From Archaeoglobaceae archaeon (GTDB lineage Archaea > Halobacteriota > Archaeoglobi > Archaeoglobales > Archaeoglobaceae): a stretch of DNA of 5,151 nt. The position numbers and the translations under genes were made by a program. This document shows positions 1 to 5,151 of this stretch, in pieces. The stretch's first letter is position 1. Each line of letters opens with the position of its first letter. The notes under the pieces were generated by a model, which did not search any database, was not told the origin of the DNA, and worked only from the letters and a program-made list of their open reading frames with translations. The stretch lies in NCBI GenBank assembly GCA_027066965.1, contig JAMOMT010000189.1, positions 1-5,151 on the forward strand, in the 5' to 3' direction.

Positions 1-594
1 TTCAGGAACGACTTAGTCAGGGTGGCTTTCGGGATCTTTTTCCTCGCGAGCTTCGTGGCTTACATGAGCATGATGTACTCGAGGAGAGAGTTGGGTGCGA
101 TGGAGGAAGCGGAAAGGCCATTTCTTGGTATCTTTTTCCCCGGTAGGGAAATTGCCATGGCATTTTTACAGCTTGTAGCTGCTGTCGTAGTTCTTTACTA
201 CGGTTCGGAGAGATTAGTTTCGGCAGTCTCTGCCATAGCCGCAGCAACGGGTATCAGCCCGCTCGGCATAGCTCTGGTTTTGATACCGGCTGCAACGGCA
301 ATACCTGAAACCGCAACTGCACTGATATGGGGTTATAGGGGAATGGACACGCTTAGCTTAGGATCTCTCGTGGGGGAGAAGATCCTTTACTCCACTTTTT
401 ATCCAGGTGTGGGTTTACTCTTTACGAGCTGGGTCATAGACGACCACGCGGTATTCAGCGTTGTAACTACAACTTTCGTTTCTCTCGTCATTCTTTACTT
501 CATAAATAGGGACGAGGTGCCTTGGCAGGCTCTCGTCTCCGGCATAGCCTTCTTTATTGCTTACGCGATTTTCGTCTTCGTCCTCCACAGGTAA
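1..594 (+). CDS. CaCA-family (sodium/calcium exchanger-like) membrane protein, 3' part
   Basis: The frame is open to the left edge, so the gene starts outside the window; 197 residues are visible (counted here from base 1) and the GTG at 22 is probably internal. About six hydrophobic segments are seen, near residues 8-26, 50-67, 85-103, 121-145, 149-168 and 177-195, separated by a charged loop at 27-49. This fits the second five-helix half of a Ca2+:cation antiporter plus the linker before it. Residues 86-140 align by eye with the alpha-2 repeat: ATAIPE (98-103) sits where exchangers have GTSLPE, and GSLVGEK (121-127) where they have GNVIGSN. The key glutamate (E103) is kept, but several polar ion-site residues differ, so Na+/Ca2+ exchange is not assured. 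In the family, such proteins move cations across the cytoplasmic membrane. The downstream argH starts 31 bases after the stop and is not obviously related in function. Fold assignment is fairly sure; substrate is unknown. Confidence 0.75.
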   Translation, partial: FRNDLVRVAFGIFFLASFVAYMSMMYSRRELGAMEEAERPFLGIFFPGREIAMAFLQLVAAVVVLYYGSERLVSAVSAIAAATGISPLGIALVLIPAATAIPETATALIWGYRGMDTLSLGSLVGEKILYSTFYPGVGLLFTSWVIDDHAVFSVVTTTFVSLVILYFINRDEVPWQALVSGIAFFIAYAIFVFVLHR

Positions 595-598
595 CAGA

Positions 599-606
599 TT
601 TAAGCT
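599..606 (+). promoter_or_regulatory. possible TATA box for argH
   Basis: TTTAAGCT lies about 20-27 bases before the argH ATG at 626, between the stop of the exchanger gene and argH. That spacing is what an archaeal TATA box would have if the transcript started at or a few bases from the ATG (leaderless or nearly so). The match is short and read-through from the upstream gene is equally possible. Confidence 0.35.
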
Positions 607-625
607 TTCACCCTATCGTGAGAGC

Positions 626-2107
626 ATGGTTGTGAGAAGTAGACTTGAGGGAGAGATGGACAAGCTCGCCTTACAACTAACGAGTTCAATCGAGCATGAC
701 GTTAACATCTGGTACTACGATGTTCTGGTTGACATCGCTCATGTGCTTGGTTTGATGAAACAGAACTACCTGCTCGAGGAGGAAGCAGCCAAGATAGTTG
801 CGGGACTCATGGAAATAGCCTACGAAATAGAGAGGAGTGGAAAACTTCCAGAGAAGGGTGAGGACATTCACGAGGCAATAGAAGCTAAGCTCACCGAAAT
901 CGTGGGAGAAGCGGGGATGAAGATGCACACTGCAAGGAGTAGGAACGACGAAGTTGCGACATGTTTAAGGATGTTCGCGAGGAACGCTCTTCTAACCCTC
1001 GCAGAAACAATTCTCGAGCTTAGGAGAGTTCTGATAACTAAAGCTGAGGAGCACATTGATACGATTATACCTGGGTTTACGCATTTGCAGTACGCGCAGC
1101 CTACAAAACTCTCTCATCACCTGATTGCTTTCCACGATATGTTCGAAAGGAGCTTCGAGAGGTGCATGCAGGCTTTCGAAAGGGTCAACCTCTGCCCCCT
1201 CGGCTCAGCAGCTTTTGCCTCAACGTCTTTCAAACTCGACAGGGAGTACGTTGCACGCCTACTTGGCTTCGATGGAATAGTTGAGAACAGTGAAGACGCG
1301 GTCGCGTCGAGGGACTTCCTGATAGAGTCCGTGTTCATTGCGTGTGATAGCCTTTTAACACTAAGTAGACTCGCGGAGGAGGTCGTCCTCTGGTCTTCTG
1401 AATTCGGCTTCGTTGAGCTACCGGACGAGTATGCATCCTCTTCTTCTATAATGCCTCAGAAGAAGAACCCAGACGTTGCGGAGATAGTGAGAGCCAAAGC
1501 TGGTAGAGTTGCAGGAAATTTAACGGCTGCTATGGCGATTTATAAGGCTATGCCCCTCGCTTACAACAGGGACTTTCAGGAGATGAATCCTCTGCTTTAC
1601 GAAAGCCTGAAGGACGCGTGTCTCTCTTTCAAGGTAATGGCTGACATGGTTGCAAAGCTGGCGTTTAAGACGGAAGTCATGGAAAAGAAGGCTGGAGAGG
1701 GGTTTGCCTCGGCCACTTACGTCGCGGAGATGCTAGCGAAGAAGGGAATTCCTTTCAGGAAGGCTCATAAGATAGTTGGCAGACTAAGTGCAGAGGTCTT
1801 AGATGGGGTTAGTGCCTGTTCGTCTGCGGAAGGGTTGTACGAGAAGCTTGTGGAAATAATGAAGGAGATGAGTGAAGGGCCAATTCCTGACAGGGAGGAG
1901 TTCGAGAACTGGCTCGACGTTAAAAACGTTGTTGAGAGTAGAGCGGTTGTAGGGGGAACATCTGCTGAAGAAGTAAGGAGGATGCTCGAGGAGAGAAAGA
2001 GGAAGCTCGAGGAGGACAGCAAAAGGATTGAGGAGAGAAGGGAGAAGGTGAAGGAATCTATAGAACTGATGAAAAAGAGAGCTATTGAACTGATAGAAAA
2101 ACTCTGA
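626..2107 (+). CDS. argH: argininosuccinate lyase
   Basis: Splits argininosuccinate into arginine and fumarate, the last step of arginine synthesis; family members are cytoplasmic homotetramers. Counted from the ATG at 626 the protein has 493 residues, slightly long for the family. Conserved blocks of the fumarase/aspartase superfamily are all present in order: HTARSRNDEV (101-110), GFTHLQYAQPT (150-160, with the conserved H153), PLGSAAFAS (191-199), NSEDAVASRDF (221-231), the signature SSSSIMPQKKNPD (271-283) holding the catalytic-loop serine and lysine, and YNRDFQEMNP (313-322). Residues about 446-493 form a highly charged helix, likely a coiled coil. The frame is open upstream to 557, but those 23 residues are Ser-rich, overlap the end of the previous gene and do not look like family sequence; the ATG at 626 has a weak GTGAG just before it. 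No other arginine gene is visible. The gene looks intact. Confidence 0.97.
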   Translation: MVVRSRLEGEMDKLALQLTSSIEHDVNIWYYDVLVDIAHVLGLMKQNYLLEEEAAKIVAGLMEIAYEIERSGKLPEKGEDIHEAIEAKLTEIVGEAGMKMHTARSRNDEVATCLRMFARNALLTLAETILELRRVLITKAEEHIDTIIPGFTHLQYAQPTKLSHHLIAFHDMFERSFERCMQAFERVNLCPLGSAAFASTSFKLDREYVARLLGFDGIVENSEDAVASRDFLIESVFIACDSLLTLSRLAEEVVLWSSEFGFVELPDEYASSSSIMPQKKNPDVAEIVRAKAGRVAGNLTAAMAIYKAMPLAYNRDFQEMNPLLYESLKDACLSFKVMADMVAKLAFKTEVMEKKAGEGFASATYVAEMLAKKGIPFRKAHKIVGRLSAEVLDGVSACSSAEGLYEKLVEIMKEMSEGPIPDREEFENWLDVKNVVESRAVVGGTSAEEVRRMLEERKRKLEEDSKRIEERREKVKESIELMKKRAIELIEKL

Positions 2108-2117
2108 TTCTCTATAA

Positions 2118-2143
2118 TTGTTTTACGGATTTTTTGTCGTTTT
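2118..2143 (+). terminator. T-rich archaeal terminator after argH
   Basis: Beginning 11 bases after the argH stop there are three T tracts in close succession (TTTT at 2121-2124, six T at 2130-2135, four T at 2140-2143) with no strong hairpin. Oligo-T tracts on the coding strand are the usual intrinsic terminator of euryarchaea. It would separate argH from the phosphatase gene. Confidence 0.6.
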
Positions 2144-2192
2144 CAGCCGGCAGTCTACAGTTAGCTGGAAACCACAGTAAAACTTCTATTTC

Positions 2193-2204
2193 TTCCTGCA
2201 GGAA
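2193..2204. promoter_or_regulatory. 12-base perfect palindrome before the HAD phosphatase gene
   Basis: TTCCTGCAGGAA is an exact inverted repeat ending 8 bases before the ATG at 2213, so it would cover the transcription start or the start of the transcript. It could be an operator half-site pair. About one such palindrome is expected by chance in a window of this size, so the support is its position only. No convincing TATA box was found just upstream; AAAACTTCTATTT (2179-2191) is the nearest AT-rich stretch. Confidence 0.2.
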
Positions 2205-2212
2205 CTCTACCA

Positions 2213-3007
2213 ATGAACATTGAGGATGTCCTGTCCTGCGAGGGCTTCATCCTAGATGTTGACGGCGTTGTTTGCAGGAGCAAAAACCCAATACCGGGTG
2301 GGGTCGAAGGTGTAAAAAGGCTAATGGAAATGGGAAAAAAGGTAGTTTTCGTCTCCAACAACTCTACGAGGAGCAGGAGAATGCTGATAGAAAGGTTCGA
2401 GAGCTTTGGCATAGAAGTTGACGAAGAGAACATAATTGTTGCAACTTACGCGACAGCTTCCTATTTGAGGAGAGAGTTCGGGAAGCTGAAAGTATTCACA
2501 ACTGGAGAGAAGGGGTTGATAGATGAGCTTGTTGGTATGGGTCACGAGGTAGTTGATTACGACGAGGCTGAATGTCTCGTTGTAGCGTCGAACAGAAAGC
2601 TCGACTACGAGCTCATGACCAGAGCTTTAAGGTGCTGCTTGAGAGTTGACAGATACGTCGCAACGAACCCGGACAGGATATTTCCTGGATGGGACGGCCC
2701 TATACCGGGAACGGGGATGATTATAGGAGCACTTTACTGGATGACTGGCAGGATGCCAGATGCTGTGGTTGGAAAGCCGTCAGAAATTATAATGAGGGAA
2801 GCGTTGAACAAACTTGGATGTAACGCTGAGGAAGCTGTGGTGGTTGGGGACCAGATAGAGGTTGACGTGGTTGCGGGTAAAAAGGTGGGCTGCAAAACGG
2901 TTCTCGTCCTGAGCGGAGTTACTAACGAGGAAAATCTCGGCAGAATGGTGGAGAAGTACGGAGAACCCGACCTGATAGTTAAAGACTTAAGTTACCTCGT
3001 TCGGTAA
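2213..3007 (+). CDS. HAD superfamily (subclass IIA, NagD-like) phosphatase
   Basis: A 264-residue soluble phosphohydrolase of the haloacid dehalogenase superfamily. All four HAD motifs are visible: motif I DVDGVV (15-20; D15 nucleophile, D17 acid/base), motif II SNNST (48-52), the conserved lysine in GKPSE (K188), and motif IV GDQIEVD (212-218; D213 and D218 bind Mg2+). The IIA-type cap between motifs II and III carries the typical ATNPD (150-154) and PGTGMIIGA (165-173). Length is normal for NagD/p-nitrophenyl phosphatase-like proteins. In this family the substrates are small phosphate esters (sugar phosphates, phosphoglycolate, nucleotides, or p-nitrophenyl phosphate in vitro); the sequence does not decide which. 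The ATG at 2213 is the natural start since the HAD motif follows at the usual distance; only a weak GGAA precedes it. The next gene begins 27 bases after its stop, so the two are probably cotranscribed. Confidence 0.9.
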   Translation: MNIEDVLSCEGFILDVDGVVCRSKNPIPGGVEGVKRLMEMGKKVVFVSNNSTRSRRMLIERFESFGIEVDEENIIVATYATASYLRREFGKLKVFTTGEKGLIDELVGMGHEVVDYDEAECLVVASNRKLDYELMTRALRCCLRVDRYVATNPDRIFPGWDGPIPGTGMIIGALYWMTGRMPDAVVGKPSEIIMREALNKLGCNAEEAVVVGDQIEVDVVAGKKVGCKTVLVLSGVTNEENLGRMVEKYGEPDLIVKDLSYLVR

Positions 3008-3034
3008 AGGAATGGGAACGAGTAGGGGTGGGGG

Positions 3035-3583
3035 GTGACGCCTCTGGCTATAATGCCTCCCGAGGAACTCGTTCCCTGGAGAGATGTGGAGAGGTGGGAG
3101 TGTGTAAGGTGCGGAAAGTGCTGCAAAACGCTCGACGTCTCTCTTAGCTTCGAGGAGGAGGAAGTTCTGAAAACGGTAAGACCCGATTCAGTCGTTTACG
3201 GGAAAATAGGGGCTTACGTCAGGAGGGTAGATGGAAAGTGTGTGTTTTACGCCGAGAAATCTGGAAAAGGAATGTGCACGATATATAGTCTGAGGCCTAA
3301 GGCTTGCAAACTCTATCCGTTTTACGTGAGAAACAGCGGGCCCGAAAATGCGAGGTACGGCAGCTTTTATGTTTTTCTTCATAGGGAATGCGAAGGAATA
3401 GGGGTTGGTAGGCCTATAGCGGAGATTCTGCCTGAAGTTCTGAACATCAGTCCTGTTCCAGTTCCTGAAACATCAGCTTCTCGAGGTCTATGCAGTGAGT
3501 CTCCTTCACGACGTTCAGGACGAGCATCGTGTAAGTTTTCTGCACATGCTCTAAACCGGCAATCTTCTTCACGAAGTCGTTGA
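3035..3583 (+). CDS. YkgJ-type cysteine-cluster protein (uncertain 3' end)
   Basis: Up to 182 residues from a GTG start. A zinc- or Fe-S-binding cluster is plain: C23-x2-C26-G-K-C29-C30, then C69, C81 and C91 in the family's C-T-I-Y-x-x-R-P-x-x-C-x-x-YP pattern, and C119. In the YkgJ/UPF0153 family the exact function is unknown; metal binding is inferred from the cysteines. A G-rich Shine-Dalgarno-like stretch (3025-3034) lies before the GTG; an in-frame ATG at 3053 is an alternative start, and a TAG at 3023 rules out anything longer. Sequence up to about residue 137 (base 3445) looks like real protein. From there to the stop it is Ser/Arg/Pro-rich and lies antisense to the end of the regulator gene, so it is either a genuine overlapping tail or the result of a lost stop or frameshift. 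TGA codons occur in the other two frames at 3433 and 3441. Follows the phosphatase gene by 27 bases, likely one transcript. Confidence 0.8.
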   Translation: MTPLAIMPPEELVPWRDVERWECVRCGKCCKTLDVSLSFEEEEVLKTVRPDSVVYGKIGAYVRRVDGKCVFYAEKSGKGMCTIYSLRPKACKLYPFYVRNSGPENARYGSFYVFLHRECEGIGVGRPIAEILPEVLNISPVPVPETSASRGLCSESPSRRSGRASCKFSAHALNRQSSSRSR

Positions 3584-3932
3584 GTGATTCTCTATCTCTA
3601 AACTTCGCCACGGTTATAACGTCAAACTGTCCAGTTACATCGTAAACTGCAGTAACGTTCGGTTCGTTGGCGAGCATTTCCTCGACCTCTATGAGGTGTC
3701 CCCCTTCGGCCGTCACTCCTATAACAGCTATGAGATCAAACCCGAGCTTGGAATAGTCGATCACGGGGATGAACTTCTTTATTACTCCTATCTTTTTCAG
3801 TTTATTTATGCGGTTGTAAACTGTCCCCTCAACTACCCCGAGTTTTTCTGCTATTTCCCTTAAGCTTTTCCTCGCATCTTCCTGCAACTCCACAAGAATT
3901 TTTATGTCGAGGGAGTCGATTTTTTCTGGCAT
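3447..3932 (-). CDS. Lrp/AsnC family transcriptional regulator
   Basis: A 161-residue DNA-binding regulator, normal in length for the family. Residues about 5-54 form the winged helix-turn-helix (I-D-x-x-D-x-x-I-L at 5-13; recognition region around 24-45 with LREIAEKLGV and GTVYNRI). A linker strand IKKFIPVIDYSKLG (51-64) leads into the RAM/AsnC ligand-binding domain at about 67-143, with the typical GQFDVITVAKFRD (101-113). In the family such proteins form dimers to octamers and respond to amino acids or similar small molecules, often repressing their own gene; the ligand and targets here cannot be read from the sequence. The ATG at 3932 has no Shine-Dalgarno and an AT-rich promoter-like stretch just upstream, so the mRNA is probably leaderless. 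The last 137 bases of the gene overlap the convergent cysteine-cluster reading frame. The argH gene nearby is a possible but unproven target. Confidence 0.93.
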   Translation of the reverse strand: MPEKIDSLDIKILVELQEDARKSLREIAEKLGVVEGTVYNRINKLKKIGVIKKFIPVIDYSKLGFDLIAVIGVTAEGGHLIEVEEMLANEPNVTAVYDVTGQFDVITVAKFRDRESLNDFVKKIAGLEHVQKTYTMLVLNVVKETHCIDLEKLMFQELEQD

Positions 3933-3940
3933 AGACTACA

Positions 3941-3964
3941 GTTAAAAAATTAAAGTATTTTAGC
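3941..3964 (-). promoter_or_regulatory. promoter of the Lrp/AsnC gene with an AT-rich imperfect dyad
   Basis: On the minus strand an AT-rich stretch, CTAAAATACTTTAA then TTTTTTAAC, ends 8 bases before the ATG at 3932; its AAATACTTTA part is about 20-30 bases upstream, right for the TATA box of a leaderless transcript. The same bases form an imperfect inverted repeat: arms at 3941-3949 and 3956-3964 match at 7 of 9 positions around a 6-base centre. AT-rich dyads over the promoter are common operators for self-regulating Lrp proteins; that role is inferred. The TTTTTT on the minus strand could also serve as a weak terminator for the gene upstream. Confidence 0.4.
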
Positions 3965-3984
3965 CTTTCTTTCGGTCTTCTGAG

Positions 3985-4002
3985 TTTTTTGCATTTTTTG
4001 CA
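3985..4002. repeat. tandem pair of TTTTTTGCA
   Basis: The 9-base unit TTTTTTGCA occurs twice back to back (3985-3993 and 3994-4002). It sits in the 148-base spacer 3933-4080, which is pyrimidine-rich on the + strand and also holds three copies of TTATCC (4015-4020, 4022-4027, 4044-4049). No reading frame longer than about 11 codons or RNA fold was seen in this spacer. On the + strand the T tracts could act as a terminator for transcripts coming through from the left; this is only a possibility. Confidence 0.6.
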
Positions 4003-4080
4003 GTGAATGTCCTCTTATCCTTTATCCTTTCTCCTGTTTTGCTTTATCCTCTCTCATTGTAAGCTCATTAAGCAGTCTGC

Positions 4081-4440
4081 TTAGTTTGCGTTCTCGGAGC
4101 CTTCAGAACCAACACTCCAACTCTCCACGACCTCGATGTTTTCAGGCTTTACGAAGAGGCATGCAAATTTCTTCTTAACCTTCCACTTGAATTGTATCGT
4201 TATCCTTCCTCCCGACGGAATCTCCACTTTCTCCCTGTAAATCTCGTACTCGGGCTTGGTGTACTCCTCCATCTGCCTGTTCGACAGAATTATCTCCGGA
4301 GCCCAGTAGAACACAGCATCGAACCTGCACTTTTCCCCAAAATTTCTCATCACTGCCTCAACGACGACTTCCTCTCCCACTTCCGGAGCGGGATTAGAGA
4401 GCCTAAGGTTTTCGAGGTTGAGCTTTGGTCCTTCGAACAA
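4081..4440 (-). CDS. small hypothetical protein, probable beta-sandwich (CARDB-like)
   Basis: Not recognised as a named family. From the TTG at 4440 it has 119 residues. That start is chosen because GGAGGG (4447-4452) lies 6 bases before it; the in-frame TTG at 4446 touches the GGAGGG and would be too close, and there is no ATG or GTG in frame up to the upstream stop at 4540-4542. The pattern N-P-A-P-E-V-G-E-E-V-V-V-E-A-V-M-R-N-F-G followed by alternating hydrophobic strands, then EIPSGGRITIQFKW, resembles the Ig-like CARDB/archaeal cell-adhesion fold by eye. No signal peptide or membrane segment is seen, so it is probably cytoplasmic, unusual for such domains. Two cysteines (in GEKCRF and FACLF) could pair. 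The last residues are Ser/Glu/Asn-rich and likely flexible. It is divergent from the XPB gene and precedes the regulator gene on the same strand by 148 bases. The gene is supported by its promoter and ribosome site; its role is unknown. Confidence 0.75.
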   Translation of the reverse strand: MFEGPKLNLENLRLSNPAPEVGEEVVVEAVMRNFGEKCRFDAVFYWAPEIILSNRQMEEYTKPEYEIYREKVEIPSGGRITIQFKWKVKKKFACLFVKPENIEVVESWSVGSEGSENAN

Positions 4441-4446
4441 TTCCAA

Positions 4447-4452
4447 CCCTCC
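4447..4452 (-). promoter_or_regulatory. Shine-Dalgarno site that sets the TTG start
   Basis: GGAGGG on the minus strand, complementary to the 3' end of archaeal 16S rRNA, with 6 bases to the TTG at 4440. It is the clearest ribosome binding site in the window and the reason for preferring this TTG over the one at 4446. Confidence 0.65.
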
Positions 4453-4474
4453 TGCTGGCTTGAAATTGATATCA

Positions 4475-4485
4475 GTATATATAGC
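4475..4485. promoter_or_regulatory. symmetric TATATATA box in the divergent promoter region
   Basis: TATATATA (4476-4483) lies in the 86-base gap between the small minus-strand gene and XPB. On the minus strand, read as CTATATATAC, it would start transcription near 4455, just before the GGAGGG ribosome site, which fits very well. On the + strand the same box would start transcription near 4506, leaving a leader of about 20 bases with no Shine-Dalgarno before the XPB ATG at 4527; a separate weaker box around 4497-4504 (GTATTTTT) could instead give a leaderless XPB transcript. Confidence 0.6.
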
Positions 4486-4526
4486 CTCCGCAAAACGTAT
4501 TTTTCCTTTTCCCCAAATTTCAAAAA

Positions 4527-5151
4527 ATGTTCGCTGAAATCACGTACTTCAAGGGTACGCTCATCGTTAGAGGAGATGTGCATGTACCTCAGGCTGTTTA
4601 CGACTCCAAAGAGAAGTGCTATCGTCTGATGGCTTACAGATATAGGGAGCTTGTGGAGTACTTCGAGAGATCTGGTATAGAGCACACCGACAAAGTCTTC
4701 GACGCTATACTGTGTCCAGAGTTCGACGTCGAGATAGAGCTGAGAGACTATCAAGAGGAAGCTCTGGAGAGGTGGATGAGTGATAAGAGAGGCTGTATAG
4801 TCCTTCCAACTGGTAGTGGAAAGACTCACGTTGCTCTTGCAGCGATAAACGAGATCTCAGAAGCAACTCTCGTAGTCGTTCCAACTCTCGACCTGTTAGA
4901 CCAGTGGTTGGAAAAACTCTCAATTTTTGGTGAGGAGAACGTGGGTGAGTTCTCTGGCAGGAAGAAGGAACTAAAGCCGATAACAGTAGCCACCTATGAT
5001 TCGGCTTACGTCAACGCCGACAGGCTCGGCAACAGGTTCAGGTTCCTCGTTTTTGATGAGGTTCACCACTTGCCTTCAGAATCCTACTCGCTGATAGCAG
5101 AGATGAGTGCCGCCCCTTACAGGATGGGGTTGACAGCTACGTACGAGAGAA
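4527..5151 (+). CDS. xpb: XPB/Rad25-type DNA helicase, 5' part
   Basis: The ATG at 4527 opens a frame that runs off the right edge; 208 residues are visible, about the first half of an archaeal XPB (roughly 450 residues). XPB is a superfamily 2 ATP-dependent DNA translocase; in eukaryotes it is a TFIIH subunit for promoter opening and nucleotide excision repair, and archaeal forms are thought to act in repair with the nuclease Bax1. The N-terminal part (1 to about 70) matches the damage-recognition domain layout of the A. fulgidus protein. Helicase motifs follow: Q-like LRDYQEEAL (72-80), Walker A LPTGSGKT (93-100, K99), Ia VVPTLDLLDQW (117-127), Walker B DEVH (177-180) and motif III LTAT (202-205). 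The next residues would be the RED motif, cut by the edge. The start agrees with the remembered A. fulgidus N-terminus (M-x-A-E-I-x-Y). No Shine-Dalgarno is present, suggesting a leaderless or short-leader mRNA. Confidence 0.95.
   Translation, partial: MFAEITYFKGTLIVRGDVHVPQAVYDSKEKCYRLMAYRYRELVEYFERSGIEHTDKVFDAILCPEFDVEIELRDYQEEALERWMSDKRGCIVLPTGSGKTHVALAAINEISEATLVVVPTLDLLDQWLEKLSIFGEENVGEFSGRKKELKPITVATYDSAYVNADRLGNRFRFLVFDEVHHLPSESYSLIAEMSAAPYRMGLTATYER

Noticed and set aside
557..625. N-terminal extension of argH from the start at 557
   Set aside because: The 23 extra residues overlap the exchanger gene's end, are Ser-rich and unlike the family, whose start matches the ATG at 626.
1117..1338. 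Minus-strand frames inside argH (also at 686-928, 868-1056, 1765-2022)
   Set aside because: Antisense shadows of a well-conserved gene, Ser-rich, with no start signals of their own.
2155..2163. CTACAGTTA shared with 3935-3943, upstream of the phosphatase and regulator genes
   Set aside because: Dozens of identical 9-base pairs are expected by chance in a window this long, and the flanks do not match.
4015..4049. TTATCC copies as a possible CRISPR or phase-variable repeat
   Set aside because: Units are only 6-7 bases, irregularly spaced and without unique spacers; low-complexity DNA is the simpler reading.
4192..4629. Open + strand frame of 145 codons
   Set aside because: It lies antisense to the small minus-strand gene and then overlaps the XPB start in another frame; no family features.
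4350..4829. Open minus-strand frame of 159 codons
   Set aside because: It is the antisense of the XPB N-terminus and overlaps the small gene in another frame; Ser/Leu-rich shadow composition.

Overview
The window reads as chromosomal DNA from a hyperthermophilic euryarchaeon, most likely one of the Archaeoglobales (Archaeoglobus, Ferroglobus or Geoglobus). The evidence is an XPB-type helicase start that closely resembles the Archaeoglobus fulgidus protein as I remember it, arginine codons that are mostly AGG/AGA, frequent ATA isoleucine codons, genes starting with little or no Shine-Dalgarno signal behind TATA-like boxes, and a T-rich archaeal terminator. The lineage is inferred from recall, not from a search.

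Left part (1-2107, + strand): the C-terminal half of a CaCA-type (sodium/calcium exchanger-like) membrane protein runs in from the left edge. After 31 bases comes a complete argH (argininosuccinate lyase, last step of arginine synthesis), followed by a T-rich terminator.

Middle (2108-3932): a HAD-IIA (NagD-like) phosphatase gene and, 27 bases later, a YkgJ-type cysteine-cluster protein gene form a likely two-gene + strand unit. It converges on a minus-strand Lrp/AsnC regulator gene. The cysteine-cluster reading frame runs 137 bases into the antisense of the regulator; its last 45 or so residues look like noise, so its 3' end is the least certain boundary here.

Right part (3933-5151): a 148-base pyrimidine-rich spacer with short repeats, then a small minus-strand gene for an unrecognised, probably beta-sandwich protein with a TTG start. 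Across an 86-base divergent promoter region with a symmetric TATATATA box is the start of an XPB helicase gene, cut by the right edge just after the LTAT motif.

The genes do not form one pathway: ion transport, arginine synthesis, a phosphatase, a metal- or Fe-S-binding protein, a regulator and DNA repair or transcription are side by side. I see no RNA gene, mobile element or CRISPR array, and no clear sign of a new multi-gene system. The points most worth a second look are the altered ion-site motif of the exchanger, the overlapping 3' ends, and the small protein that shares a promoter region with XPB.
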